A DNA stretch of 25,652 nucleotides from the NCBI GenBank assembly GCA_049582065.1, contig JBAUTF010000277.1:1-25652 (forward strand). Direction: 5' to 3'. Both the position numbers and the translations under genes were made by a program. Shown piece after piece: positions 1 to 7,453 of this stretch (position 1 is its first letter; each line of letters starts with the position of its first letter). The notes under the pieces are model-generated. The model was not told where the DNA came from. It ran no database searches and was given only the letters and a program-made list of their open reading frames with translations. Source of the DNA: DATKSS01 sp049582065 (lineage in GTDB: Bacteria; Chloroflexota; Dormibacteria; Dormibacterales; Dormibacteraceae).

Positions 1-79
1 CCACGCCGAACATCAGGCCTCCGTCCGCCTTCCAGTGGTCGGAGACCAGCAGGTGTAGCTCCAGGTCGCCCAGCTGCAC
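1..79 (-). CDS. MBL-fold metallo-hydrolase, N-terminal part only
   Basis: Only the first 26 codons lie in the window; the gene runs off the left edge. The translation starts at a GTG (77-79), reads MQLGDLELHLLVSDHW and continues into a DGGLMFGV motif. That is the usual first strand and turn of one group of metallo-beta-lactamase-fold hydrolases (GD-E-H-L then DGG-MFG), which are two-metal hydrolases of many small substrates. The metal-binding HxHxDH motif would lie outside the window, so no substrate can be named. An in-frame TGA about 13 codons upstream limits the start, and GTG is the only usual start codon in between. No clear Shine-Dalgarno precedes it. It is divergent from Ku. The family call rests on a short N-terminal match. 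Confidence 0.55.
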   Translation of the reverse strand, partial: MQLGDLELHLLVSDHWKADGGLMFGV

Positions 80-103
80 GTCGTCTATATGCTGCGGTAA
101 ACG

Positions 104-122
104 GCCCTGTCGCGATCAGGGC
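104..122. repeat. Perfect 6-bp inverted repeat, possible operator
   Basis: GCCCTG (104-109) and CAGGGC (117-122) form a perfect dyad around a 7-nt centre, 25 bp upstream of the leftward metallo-hydrolase start. The position in a divergent intergenic region fits an operator, but no regulator is known. Chance occurrence in GC-rich DNA is possible. Confidence 0.25.
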
Positions 123-147
123 TTCGAGACTCTCGAGACGCCCACGG

Positions 148-267
148 GCGTTGGAGGCTGGATACTTGCCGTGCAGGAGGAGCCCGCGAAGGCCCACCGC
201 AGCTGTGCGTGGCCTTTGTATGGGCGCTCCCGTGGTTTGCAAGGAACCACGGAAAGTAGCCAACCGC
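148..267 (+). ncRNA. Candidate multi-helix structured leader upstream of Ku
   Basis: The 120 nt before the Ku ribosome-binding site can fold into nested helices. A closing stem pairs 148-154 with 260-267 (one bulge), continued by ACTT 164-167 with AAGT 254-257. A second helix pairs 179-185 with 223-230 (one bulged C). It encloses a hairpin pairing AAGGCC 189-194 with GGCCTT 211-216, with further inner pairs (196-201 with 206-210). A third arm pairs CCGTGGTT 230-237 with AACCACGG 245-252 around 7 nt. Seven nucleotides follow before the Shine-Dalgarno, a layout suited to a cis-regulatory leader. I do not recognise it as a known riboswitch class, and GC-rich DNA folds readily by chance. Confidence 0.35.
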
Positions 268-273
268 TGACTT

Positions 274-280
274 AGGAGGT
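274..280 (+). promoter_or_regulatory. Shine-Dalgarno of ku
   Basis: AGGAGGT at 274-280 is a full-consensus Shine-Dalgarno, 13 nt before the Ku ATG. It is one of the strongest in the window and supports the chosen start. Confidence 0.7.
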
Positions 281-293
281 AAACTGCGTCGCC

Positions 294-1130
294 ATGCCGA
301 GATCGATGTGGAAAGGCGTCGTCTCGTTCGGGATGGTCTCCATCCCCATCCGCCTTTACAACGCCACGGAATCCACCGCCAAGGTCTCGTTCCGGCAGCT
401 CTGCCCGGAACACCACTCGCCCATCTCCTACAAGCGCTGGTGCGCGGAGGGCGACCACGAGGTGACCTACAGCGAGATCCAGCGGGGCTATGAGGTGGGC
501 AGGGACCGTTACGTGATCATCGACGACAAGGACCTCGACAACCTCCCCCTCCCCACGGCGCACTCGATCGACATCGAGGAGTTCGTCCCAACGGACGATG
601 TCGAGCCGGGCCTTTACTTCAACAATGCCTACTACATGGAGCCCGAGGAGCTGGGCAAGAAGCCTTACCAGCTGCTGCGCAAGGCGCTGGAGGCGACAGG
701 ACGCATGGCGATCGCCAAGATCGCGCTGCGCGATCGCGAGCACCTCGCCGCGCTCCATCCCAACGGCGCGGGCCTGTTGATGAACACCCTCCACTGGCCC
801 GACGAGATCCGCTCGACCGAGGGCCTCAAAGGCCTCGACGGTGACGTCAAGATCAACCCTAAAGAGCTGGAGATGGCAAAGGCGCTGATCGAAAGCCTGG
901 CCGACACATTCGACCCGAGCCGCTACAAGGACGAATACCGCGAGGCGGTCATGAAGGTCGTGCACGCCAAGATCGAAGGCGAGGTCATCGAGGCCCCCGC
1001 CGCCCCTCAGCCGGCGAAGGTCATGGACCTCATGGAGGCCTTGCGCGCGTCGGTGGAGGCGGCCAAGAAGTCGAGGGCCGCGCGCGAGAAGCCGGCTGCC
1101 GAGACGAGGAGACGACGCAAAGCTTCGTGA
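294..1130 (+). CDS. ku: Ku, non-homologous end-joining DNA-end-binding protein
   Basis: Bacterial Ku is a homodimer that encircles double-stranded DNA ends and recruits the ligase in non-homologous end joining. The 278-residue product has the usual length. It opens with the family signature MWKGVVSFGMVSIPIRLYNA and keeps conserved blocks such as the HHSPISYKRWC segment and the GLYFNNAYYMEP strand of the central barrel. The last 30 or so residues are a Lys/Arg/Ala-rich tail (AAKKSRAAREK onwards), like the basic C-termini of many bacterial Ku proteins that help DNA binding. The ATG at 294 follows a strong Shine-Dalgarno and gives the canonical N-terminus. The ligase gene follows 25 nt downstream, so the two form a minimal end-joining operon. 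Confidence 0.96.
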   Translation: MPRSMWKGVVSFGMVSIPIRLYNATESTAKVSFRQLCPEHHSPISYKRWCAEGDHEVTYSEIQRGYEVGRDRYVIIDDKDLDNLPLPTAHSIDIEEFVPTDDVEPGLYFNNAYYMEPEELGKKPYQLLRKALEATGRMAIAKIALRDREHLAALHPNGAGLLMNTLHWPDEIRSTEGLKGLDGDVKINPKELEMAKALIESLADTFDPSRYKDEYREAVMKVVHAKIEGEVIEAPAAPQPAKVMDLMEALRASVEAAKKSRAAREKPAAETRRRRKAS

Positions 1131-1135
1131 TCGGG

Positions 1136-1156
1136 CTCGGCTTAATCTGAGCCGAG
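1136..1156 (+). promoter_or_regulatory. Hairpin over the ligase start codon
   Basis: CTCGGCT (1136-1142) pairs perfectly with AGCCGAG (1150-1156) around 7 nt. The final G of the 3' arm is the first base of the ligase GTG start. In mRNA this would hide the start region, so ligase synthesis may depend on ribosomes arriving from Ku. There is no U-run after it, so a Rho-independent terminator is unlikely. Confidence 0.4.
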
Positions 1157-2187
1157 TGCAGGATCCCGACCAGCTGTCGATCGAGCTGGAGAGCTTCCCC
1201 GCCGAGGTGCGGCCGATGCAGGCTGCTTCGGCGGAGGCTCCGTTCAGCTCACCCGAGTACATCTTCGAGGTGAAGTGGGACGGGCTGCGGTGCATCGTGT
1301 TCCGCGACCCGGAGGGCAGGGTCCGCCTGCAGGACCGCGGGCTGAAAGACTTGACCGCCGACCTGCCGGAGATCGCGGCGTCAGCCCGGCGCATCCCGCC
1401 GGGCAGCGTGGTCGACGGGGAGCTCGTCGCGACCGACAGCGACGGCCGGCCCGACTATCCCCGGCTGCGGGAGCGCCTGACCGGCGGGGCCAGGCTGCGC
1501 GACGCGATCCCGACGGCCTACCTCGCGTTCGACGCGCTTTATCTCGAAGGCAAGCCTCTGCTGCGCCAGCCGGTGGTGAAGCGCCGCGCCCGCCTCGCGA
1601 AGGCAGTCGAGACGGGCGGCCACCTTTTCGTGCCCGACCACATCGACGAGGACGGGGTCGAGCTGTTCGAGGCTTGCTTGGAGCGCGGCCTCGAGGGAGT
1701 CGTCGCCAAGCACAAGATGAGCCCATATGTGACCGGCCAGCGCAGCCCGTTCTGGCTCAAGGTCAAGGCCGTGAAATCCGACGACTTCGTGGTCATCGGA
1801 TGGATTGGAGATCGTCCCTTCGACGCGCTGGTGGTCGGCTATCACGAGGAGGGCCGGCTGCTCCCATGCGGCACGGTCGGCGGCGGCTATGACGACGCGG
1901 CGATGGATGCTATCCGGAGCGCGATGATCGAGCTGTCCACCGGCGAATCACCGCTCGAGCCGCCCCCGATCATGACGAGGCCGGTGCACTGGGTCAGGCC
2001 GGAGCTGGTGGTGAGCGTGCGGTACTCGGAGTGGTCGCCCGACGGGACGCTGCGCTTTCCGATCTTCAACGGGCTCCGCCCCGAGGTGCATCCCGCCGAA
2101 GCCGTCCGCCACCGGCCGCGTGTGATCCTCACCGGGCACGTCAAGCCCGGCTCGCTCGCGTATGACCTGACCAGGTTCCCTTTCTGA
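1156..2187 (+). CDS. Stand-alone ATP-dependent DNA ligase of the LigD/LigC type
   Basis: This ligase seals breaks in Ku-dependent end joining using ATP. The 343 residues show the nucleotidyltransferase core: motif I KWDGLR with the adenylated lysine at K40, motif III VDGELV, motif IV EGVVAK and motif V WLKVKAV, followed by an OB-fold region ending near FNGLRPEV. The polymerase and phosphoesterase domains of multidomain LigD are absent. It resembles LigC or the free ligase domain found in several lineages. The GTG start is preferred over the ATG at 1216 because the residues before motif I (VRPMQA) match the conserved PM-A strand of the family. The gene follows Ku, with a hairpin across its start. 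Its TGA overlaps the next ATG as TGATG. Confidence 0.92.
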   Translation: MQDPDQLSIELESFPAEVRPMQAASAEAPFSSPEYIFEVKWDGLRCIVFRDPEGRVRLQDRGLKDLTADLPEIAASARRIPPGSVVDGELVATDSDGRPDYPRLRERLTGGARLRDAIPTAYLAFDALYLEGKPLLRQPVVKRRARLAKAVETGGHLFVPDHIDEDGVELFEACLERGLEGVVAKHKMSPYVTGQRSPFWLKVKAVKSDDFVVIGWIGDRPFDALVVGYHEEGRLLPCGTVGGGYDDAAMDAIRSAMIELSTGESPLEPPPIMTRPVHWVRPELVVSVRYSEWSPDGTLRFPIFNGLRPEVHPAEAVRHRPRVILTGHVKPGSLAYDLTRFPF

Positions 2188-3101
2188 TGGAGCCGGGCTT
2201 CGACGTCGTCACGGGTGCGTTCGGTTTCACCGGCCGGTTCATCGCCCGCCGCCTGCTCGCGCAGGAAAGGCGCGTCCGCACACTGACCAACCATCCCCAG
2301 CGCCCGGGCGCAGAGGACATCAAGGCCGACGTCGCCCCGCTTCAGTTCACGGACCGCGCGGCCCTGGTCGAGAGTCTTCGAGGGGCGGATGTCCTCTACA
2401 ACACCTACTGGGTGCGGTTCCGGCACGGAAAGATGCACTTCGGCCAGGCGATCGCGAACACCAGGACGCTGGTCGGGGCGGCCGCCGAAGCAGGGGTCAG
2501 GAAGGTGGTCCACATCTCGGTGAGCAACCCGTCCGAGGATTCTCACCTGGAGTACTACGCCGGCAAGGCCCGTACCGAGGCGCTGGTCCGCGAGTCCGGG
2601 CTTCGATGGGCGATCGTTCGGCCGACGTTGATCTTCGGACCCGGCGACATTCTCCTCAACAACATCGCCTGGCTGCTGCGCCGCATGCCGGTCTTCATCA
2701 TCCCCGGGCTGGGCGATTACCGCGTTCAGCCTGTCGCCGGCGAGGACGTGGCCGAGATCGCGACCTGGGCCGCCGAGCAGACGGACAACATGACGGTCGA
2801 CGCTGCGGGGCCGGACGCCATCGCCTACACCGAGCTGGTGGAGAGCATCGCAGTCGCGGTCGGCCGGCGCCCGAGGTTCATGTACATGTCGCCCCGGATG
2901 ACGCTGCTGGCGGGCAGGGTCGTGGAGCGTCTGGTCGACGACGTCCTGCTCAACGGGCCGGAGCTCGAAGGCCTGATGCAGGAGCTTCTCGTCTCGCACG
3001 AGAGGCCCCGCGGGACCAGGCGGCTCGAGAACTGGCTGCTTTCCAGCGCCGACACCCTGGGCCGCACGTATGCCTCGGAGCTCGCCCGCCACTGGCGCTG
3101 A
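2187..3101 (+). CDS. Atypical SDR / NmrA-like NAD(P)-binding protein
   Basis: The 304-residue product is an extended-type short-chain dehydrogenase. It has an N-terminal Rossmann nucleotide-binding motif (VTGAFGFTGRFIARRLL, pattern TGxxGxxG), a VVHISVSNP strand, a YYAGKARTE segment with a Tyr-x-x-x-Lys-like arrangement, and VRPTLIFGPGD, typical of NDUFA9-like and NmrA-like atypical SDRs. Members act as oxidoreductases, epimerases or nucleotide-sensing proteins, and the substrate cannot be read from sequence. The ATG overlaps the ligase stop (TGATG), so translation is probably coupled to the Ku-ligase operon, although no role in DNA repair is implied by the fold. Confidence 0.85.
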   Translation: MEPGFDVVTGAFGFTGRFIARRLLAQERRVRTLTNHPQRPGAEDIKADVAPLQFTDRAALVESLRGADVLYNTYWVRFRHGKMHFGQAIANTRTLVGAAAEAGVRKVVHISVSNPSEDSHLEYYAGKARTEALVRESGLRWAIVRPTLIFGPGDILLNNIAWLLRRMPVFIIPGLGDYRVQPVAGEDVAEIATWAAEQTDNMTVDAAGPDAIAYTELVESIAVAVGRRPRFMYMSPRMTLLAGRVVERLVDDVLLNGPELEGLMQELLVSHERPRGTRRLENWLLSSADTLGRTYASELARHWR

Positions 3102-3132
3102 AACAGCGCCCCATGCCGCTAACCTGATCTCG

Positions 3133-3936
3133 ATGGCGTCGCCCGCGTCCCAGGGTCCGTTCGCGGTCGAGGCCAGGCACCTCGTGAAGCGCTACGGCGT
3201 GGTCAGGGCGGTCGACGGAGTGAGCTTCCAGGTCGCCCGCGGCGAGGTCTTCGGCTTCCTCGGTGCCAACGGCGCCGGCAAGACCACCACCCTTCGCATG
3301 CTCTGCGGCCTCGTCACGCCGACGTCCGGAAACTCGCTGATCGACGGGTTCGACGTGTTCGCCAACCCGATGCAGGCCAAGGCCCGTCTCGGCTACCTGG
3401 ACGAGGAACCGTTCGTGCACCCGCACCTGACGGGGCGCGAGTTCCTCGACTACATCGCGGACCTGTACCGGATGCCGCGCGGGGCTGAACGCCAGCAGCG
3501 CATGGACCGCTTGCTTCGACTGTTCGAGCTCGCCGACCGCGACGGCGAGCTGATCGGCGGATACAGCCACGGGATGCGGCAGAAGATCGGCCTGGCCTCG
3601 CTGCTCATCCGCGAACCGTCGGTACTGCTTCTCGACGAGCCGACCAACGGCCTGGACCCACGCTCAGCGCGACTTGTCAAAGACCTGCTCGAGGAGCTGG
3701 CGGCGCGAGGCACCACCGTCCTGCTGTCAACCCACATCCTCGAGATCGCGCAGGCACTGTGCCGCCGCGTCGCGATCATCGACCGCGGCCATATCGTGGC
3801 GACTGGGACCATGGGCGAGCTGCGGACACAGACCGGCAGCGAGCAGGCGACCCTCGAGGACCTGTTCCTGAAGCTCACGGCGGGACCGGAGTCGAAAGAG
3901 ATGATCGAGCGCCTCCTGGCCCCCGAGCCGTCGTGA
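3133..3936 (+). CDS. ABC transporter ATP-binding protein
   Basis: This is the energy-coupling subunit of an ABC-2-type exporter acting with the membrane protein encoded next. The 267 residues carry Walker A GANGAGKTT (about 44-52), a signature loop YSHGMRQK in place of LSGGQ, Walker B LLLDEPTN and the switch histidine in STHIL. The layout matches drug, lipid or antibiotic-exporter ATPases (the CcmA/NatA group). I chose the ATG at 3133: an upstream GTG at 3070 would add 21 residues unlike the family and overlap the preceding gene. No convincing Shine-Dalgarno precedes it. Its TGA overlaps the permease ATG (TGATG). The substrate is unknown. Confidence 0.93.
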   Translation: MASPASQGPFAVEARHLVKRYGVVRAVDGVSFQVARGEVFGFLGANGAGKTTTLRMLCGLVTPTSGNSLIDGFDVFANPMQAKARLGYLDEEPFVHPHLTGREFLDYIADLYRMPRGAERQQRMDRLLRLFELADRDGELIGGYSHGMRQKIGLASLLIREPSVLLLDEPTNGLDPRSARLVKDLLEELAARGTTVLLSTHILEIAQALCRRVAIIDRGHIVATGTMGELRTQTGSEQATLEDLFLKLTAGPESKEMIERLLAPEPS

Positions 3937-5594
3937 TGCTGACCGGCTCGCGGGTCATCCTCGGCGCAGAGGTCCTGGCGCTGCGCCATAGGCTGCTCAA
4001 ACGAGGAGCGCTGAGGCTCGCGCTCCTGGGGGTGCTCCTTGGATTCGCGGCCATCGTCATCGGCGGAGGATCGTTTTCGCTGGGGGTCGCCGCCGCGCGG
4101 TTTCTCCCGGAGGCCCGCGACCCGGTCCTGGCCGCTGGCTTCACGGCACTTACGGTCCTTATGTTCGTCCTCGGGTTCCCCACGGTGATCGCCAGCCTGT
4201 TCGTCGGACGAGACCTGCTGCAACTGGTCCTTTCGCCGGTACGCCCGGTGGAGATCTTCATCGCCCGCGTCATGCTCGCGATGATCGCCAACCTCTTGAT
4301 CAGCTCCCTGCTGCTGGCGGGCGCTCTCGGAGTTGGCGTCGGGTCCGGAGCCCCACCGGCCTTTTACGTGCTGGCGGTGCTCCTTCTCATCACTCAGGTG
4401 TTGATCGTCACCGCCTTCCAGGCGCTCTTGATGTCGATCGTTCTGCGCTGGATCCCGGCGCGGCTCGCGCGCGATTTTGCCGCCGGGCTCGCAGGACTGA
4501 CGGGGGGCGGGTTCTACATCGCCTGGAACGTGAACCTCCGGCAGTCGTTCGAATCCCGCACCCGGCCCGACCTCACGAACGCCACCGCGTTCATCCAGCA
4601 GGTGGGATGGCTGCCTCCGACGTGGCCCGCGCACGCGCTGAGCGGAGTCATCGAAGGCAGTGTCGGCGCCGCCGCCGGTTGGACCGTGCTCACCCTCGCG
4701 CTGGCCGGGCTGGTGGTGAGCGCGGCAGCCCTGCTGTACGACCGGACCTTGCTCGCTGGGCTCGGGGTTTTCGGCGGGGTGGCGGTGACGTGGCGGCGCT
4801 CCAAGCTGCGATCGCCGGGCGTGGCGCGCGCCGGGGCGGGCTCACCGCTGCGGGCCATTGCTCGCAAGGACTGGCTCGCTTACAGGCGGGACATCCGGCG
4901 CCTCAGTCGGCTCCTCCCGGCCGTCCTCTTTCCGATCGGCTACGCGTTCGCCTTCAGCCGGCCCTCGCAGCAGTTGAGCGGGTTCTGGTCCGAGGTGTTC
5001 CTGATCGCCTTCATCTCGATGTTCATTTCCACGACGCTGGGCACGCCATCGGTTCCAAGCGAGCGCCGCGGCTTCCAGCTGCTGCGCATGTCGCCGCTCC
5101 CGATGTGGCAGGTCATTCGCGCCAAGGTCGCGCTGACCCTGCCGGCGGTGCTCGCGATGACCGCGATTTTCGGCCTGGTCGTCGCGCTGATCGAGCGCAA
5201 CCCGTTTTCACAGGTCGTCGAGCTGATCGCACTGGCGATGTGGCTCGGCGTCGGATTCGTTTCGGTCGGCGTCTCGGCCGGCGCCATCGACCCACGCTTC
5301 GATTCCACCGACGACCGGCGCGCGGTCGGAATCGTGGGCACGCTGGCCGGTGTCGGCGGAGCGCTGGGCTTTGGCGCGCTCAGCGTGGGCGCGTTCGCGC
5401 TGCTCGTGTTCGCCGTGGGCGCGGTGGCGGGCAACACGCACCTCGGACCACTCCCCTCGACGCCCGCCGTGGGCGCGCTCCTCGCGCTCGGCGCGGTCGT
5501 CCTGGCTGCCGGCGCCGCGACCGTCGTCGGGGTGCTCCTGTGGGCAGCCAACTCGAGCCTGGTGCGGTTCGAGGATGCGATCGCAGCGACCTAG
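3936..5594 (+). CDS. ABC exporter permease, multi-spanning
   Basis: The 552-residue integral membrane protein has many hydrophobic segments in two blocks separated by a soluble stretch (about residues 270-310, rich in Arg and Gly). It appears to be a double-length ABC-2-like permease that may form a transport path with dimeric ATPase. Early segments include residues rich in LALLGVLLGF and LMFVLGFPTVIASLFVG; late ones include a Gly/Ala-rich pair near the C-terminus. It is coupled to the ATPase gene by a TGATG overlap. The family is poorly characterised and the cargo is unknown. The TAG stop lies immediately before the right end of the IS110 element, so a small change at the C-terminus by the insertion cannot be excluded. 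Confidence 0.85.
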   Translation: MLTGSRVILGAEVLALRHRLLKRGALRLALLGVLLGFAAIVIGGGSFSLGVAAARFLPEARDPVLAAGFTALTVLMFVLGFPTVIASLFVGRDLLQLVLSPVRPVEIFIARVMLAMIANLLISSLLLAGALGVGVGSGAPPAFYVLAVLLLITQVLIVTAFQALLMSIVLRWIPARLARDFAAGLAGLTGGGFYIAWNVNLRQSFESRTRPDLTNATAFIQQVGWLPPTWPAHALSGVIEGSVGAAAGWTVLTLALAGLVVSAAALLYDRTLLAGLGVFGGVAVTWRRSKLRSPGVARAGAGSPLRAIARKDWLAYRRDIRRLSRLLPAVLFPIGYAFAFSRPSQQLSGFWSEVFLIAFISMFISTTLGTPSVPSERRGFQLLRMSPLPMWQVIRAKVALTLPAVLAMTAIFGLVVALIERNPFSQVVELIALAMWLGVGFVSVGVSAGAIDPRFDSTDDRRAVGIVGTLAGVGGALGFGALSVGAFALLVFAVGAVAGNTHLGPLPSTPAVGALLALGAVVLAAGAATVVGVLLWAANSSLVRFEDAIAAT

Positions 5595-5610
5595 AACCCA
5601 TAGGGTCTTG

Positions 5611-6804
5611 TCAAGTCCTGGGGCCTCCGAGAGTGGGGTCGAAGTCGAGACCTGAACGCCAGACGCCCCAGACGATGGCCAGGGCCTTGGACATGCAGTG
5701 CCCGATGGCGTTCATAGCGCTCTTGCCCTGAGCTCGCTTGCGCAGGTAGTGAGAGCGGATGACCGGGTTGTGCTGGGTTCCGACCACGGCCATTTTGTAA
5801 GCGGCCGAGCGGAGATAGGAGTTGCCGGTCTTGGCCATACGCCAGCTGGTCTCGGGGTTCTGGCCTTTGGTGCCTGAGCTCAGCTCCTTGGGATGAACGC
5901 CGGCATAGGAAGCCAGCTGGTCGAAATCATCGAAGCGCCAGATGTCGCCGATCTCGGCGATGAAGGTGGCGGCCAGCGCCGGCCCCACGCCCGGAATCGT
6001 CTGCAGCCGCCTGGCCAATTCTGAGTCGAGGACGTCGGCTACCCGCTGCTCGGCAATCTCGATCTGCTTGTCAAGGAGGTCGAACTGCTGAATCAGCATC
6101 CCCACCTCAAAGCTCATCTGGGCATCCAGCTCAGGTGGGGCGATGGTCTTCGCGGCCAGCTCGTGGAGTCGACGGGCCTTGTTCTCCCCCAACCGACGTC
6201 GACCACCGGGCCTGGTCGTATCGGCCAGAGTCGAGACTCGCTTGCGGGCAGCTGCTCGCGCCGTCGGCGCCTCTCGGAGGACGGCCAATGCGGTCTCGCA
6301 GAGGGGGTCCTCGAAGCACTCCGTCAATTCGGGGAACCCGATCTCCACCAGCCGCAATAGCTTGTTGCGGACCTGTCCCTGCTCTTTCACCAGGCCGCCC
6401 CAAAAACGGGCCGCCTCCTTGGCCTCGGCTCCCAGCAGCGGGTCTTTGACCCGCGGTTCCTCGCTCATACCCATCGCCGCCAGTGTGCGGGCATCGGCGG
6501 GGTCCGACTTGCTCCGCTGCAAACGACTCTTGGCAAAGTATTTGGCCTGCAGCGGATTGATAACCGATATCCCGTAGCCACGCCGCTGAAGGTGACTGGC
6601 CAGCGGCCAGTAATAGTGACCGCTCGACTCCATCACCACCCGCTCGACCGGACCCTGGCGCTCCAGCCAGCGGTCCAGCTCATCGAACCCCGCCCGGTCG
6701 GCGGAGAGCCGAAACACACTTCGTTCGGCTTCCCGTTCTCCTGCTCTGCAGACCGCGGCGGCGTGCTTATACGCGCCCACGTCAATGCCGACCACAGCGC
6801 TCAT
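5611..6804 (-). CDS. IS110-family transposase (DEDD recombinase)
   Basis: The 397-residue transposase mobilises the element by RNA-guided recombination. The N-terminal RuvC-like domain has the DEDD set: D8 in GIDVGAYKH, E59 in VMESSGHYYW, and D101 and D104 in SDPADARTLA. A coiled-coil region follows, then the C-terminal Tnp20 domain with a helix-hairpin-helix-like IPGVGPALAATFIAEIG. The SYAGVHPKELSSGTKG block contains the likely catalytic serine (S309 or S310). The ATG at 6802-6804 is preceded by AAGGAGGG (6809-6816) at good spacing. The frame stays open further upstream, but that part is the non-coding left end. The gene looks complete and therefore possibly active. Confidence 0.93.
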   Translation of the reverse strand: MSAVVGIDVGAYKHAAAVCRAGEREAERSVFRLSADRAGFDELDRWLERQGPVERVVMESSGHYYWPLASHLQRRGYGISVINPLQAKYFAKSRLQRSKSDPADARTLAAMGMSEEPRVKDPLLGAEAKEAARFWGGLVKEQGQVRNKLLRLVEIGFPELTECFEDPLCETALAVLREAPTARAAARKRVSTLADTTRPGGRRRLGENKARRLHELAAKTIAPPELDAQMSFEVGMLIQQFDLLDKQIEIAEQRVADVLDSELARRLQTIPGVGPALAATFIAEIGDIWRFDDFDQLASYAGVHPKELSSGTKGQNPETSWRMAKTGNSYLRSAAYKMAVVGTQHNPVIRSHYLRKRAQGKSAMNAIGHCMSKALAIVWGVWRSGLDFDPTLGGPRT

Positions 6805-7010
6805 GGCGCCCTCCTTATTTTTGGTCGACCCCGAGGGTTCTCGCTTTCCTCTGACCAGCGTCCGCTGATGCACCATCTCCGGTCTCTGCCGTTGGAACCC
6901 AATCGCCGCCTCAATCAAAGGGCGAGGGCCGGTGTCTAGATCCGACGGTCTCTGGCCGTATAGCGGCACGCCGGTCTCCCCGCAGAGGTCAGGTCCATCC
7001 TGACCCCTAC
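6805..7010 (-). ncRNA. Probable IS110 bridge RNA region (left end)
   Basis: IS110-group elements transcribe a bridge RNA from the non-coding left end, with one loop pairing with donor DNA and one with target DNA. This is established for IS621 and relatives. Here the region upstream of the transposase starts with a perfect hairpin, GGTCAGG (6987-6993) with CCTGACC (6999-7005) around 5 nt. Next comes GCCG (6955-6958) with CGGC (6964-6967). The 9-mer CGGTCTCTG occurs at 6880-6888 and 6946-6954, with a shorter CGGTCTC at 6972-6978. The exact RNA ends and the guide loops were not determined. Confidence 0.5.
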
Positions 7011-7049
7011 AAGGCGTTATATCAGCTGCCCGATCCCCGCGGCTCTCGT

Positions 7050-7444
7050 TCAGCGCGGGCCGACGAGGTCCCACCTGTTCCCCGCGATGTCCAGGAACAC
7101 GGCGACCTGTCCGTAAGGCTCTGTACGCGCCGGTGTCACGAATTTGACGCCGGCGGCGGTCAGGCGGTTGTGCATGGCCGCGAAATCCTCGACGTGCAGG
7201 AAGAAGCCGACCCTGCCGGCCACTGCTTGCCCACCACGGCGGCCTGCACGTCTCCGTCCGCGCGAGCGAGCAGGATCGCGGTCTCGGCGCCGGCTGGACG
7301 TACTACCACCCACCTCTTGGCGCGACCGTCGTTGGTCAGCGACGGGGAGTCCTCGACCAGGTCGAAGCCGAGGACCTTTACGAAGAACTCGACGGCGAAG
7401 TCGTACTCGTCGACGACGATCGTGACCATGCTGAGGAATTTCAC
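7050..7444 (-). pseudogene. Glyoxalase/bleomycin-resistance (VOC) family gene, frameshifted
   Basis: The start (GTG at 7442-7444) encodes the first half of a vicinal-oxygen-chelate protein: MVTIVVDEYDFAVEFFVKVLGF, then RWVVVRP and ILLARADGD. After GKQ the frame is lost, and the second half continues in another frame as AGRVGFFLHVEDF, then TEPYGQVAVFLDIAGNRWDLVGP, ending at 7050. Joining the frames near 7222-7228 restores a normal protein of about 130 residues, so one missing base explains the break. VOC proteins are metal-dependent lyases, dioxygenases or resistance proteins; the substrate is unknown here. The gene sits 9 nt after yraN. It is either a recent pseudogene or carries a sequencing error. 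Confidence 0.75.
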
Positions 7445-7453
7445 GGCAGGAGA

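Larger units (their letters stand above)
5595..7015 (-). mobile_element. IS110-family insertion sequence (ends approximate)
   Basis: The element holds one DEDD transposase gene, about 16 bp of sequence after its stop and roughly 210 nt of non-coding sequence before its start. That arrangement fits the IS110 group, which has a long left end carrying the bridge RNA, rather than the IS1111 group. No long terminal inverted repeats are visible, as expected for the family, so the limits are not certain. It lies between the 3' ends of the permease and glyoxalase genes and interrupts no obvious reading frame. A short dyad ACCC-ATA-GGGT (5596-5606) sits at the right end. Confidence 0.75.

Noticed and set aside
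3450..5731. Long antisense and alternative-frame ORFs over the ABC transporter genes
   Set aside because: They are low-complexity Arg/Ser/Pro-rich shadows of the ATPase and permease frames, with no motifs.
6802..7074. Transposase extended to 487 residues from 7074
   Set aside because: The extra 90 residues are the non-coding left end; MSAVVGIDVG is the canonical N-terminus and has a strong Shine-Dalgarno.
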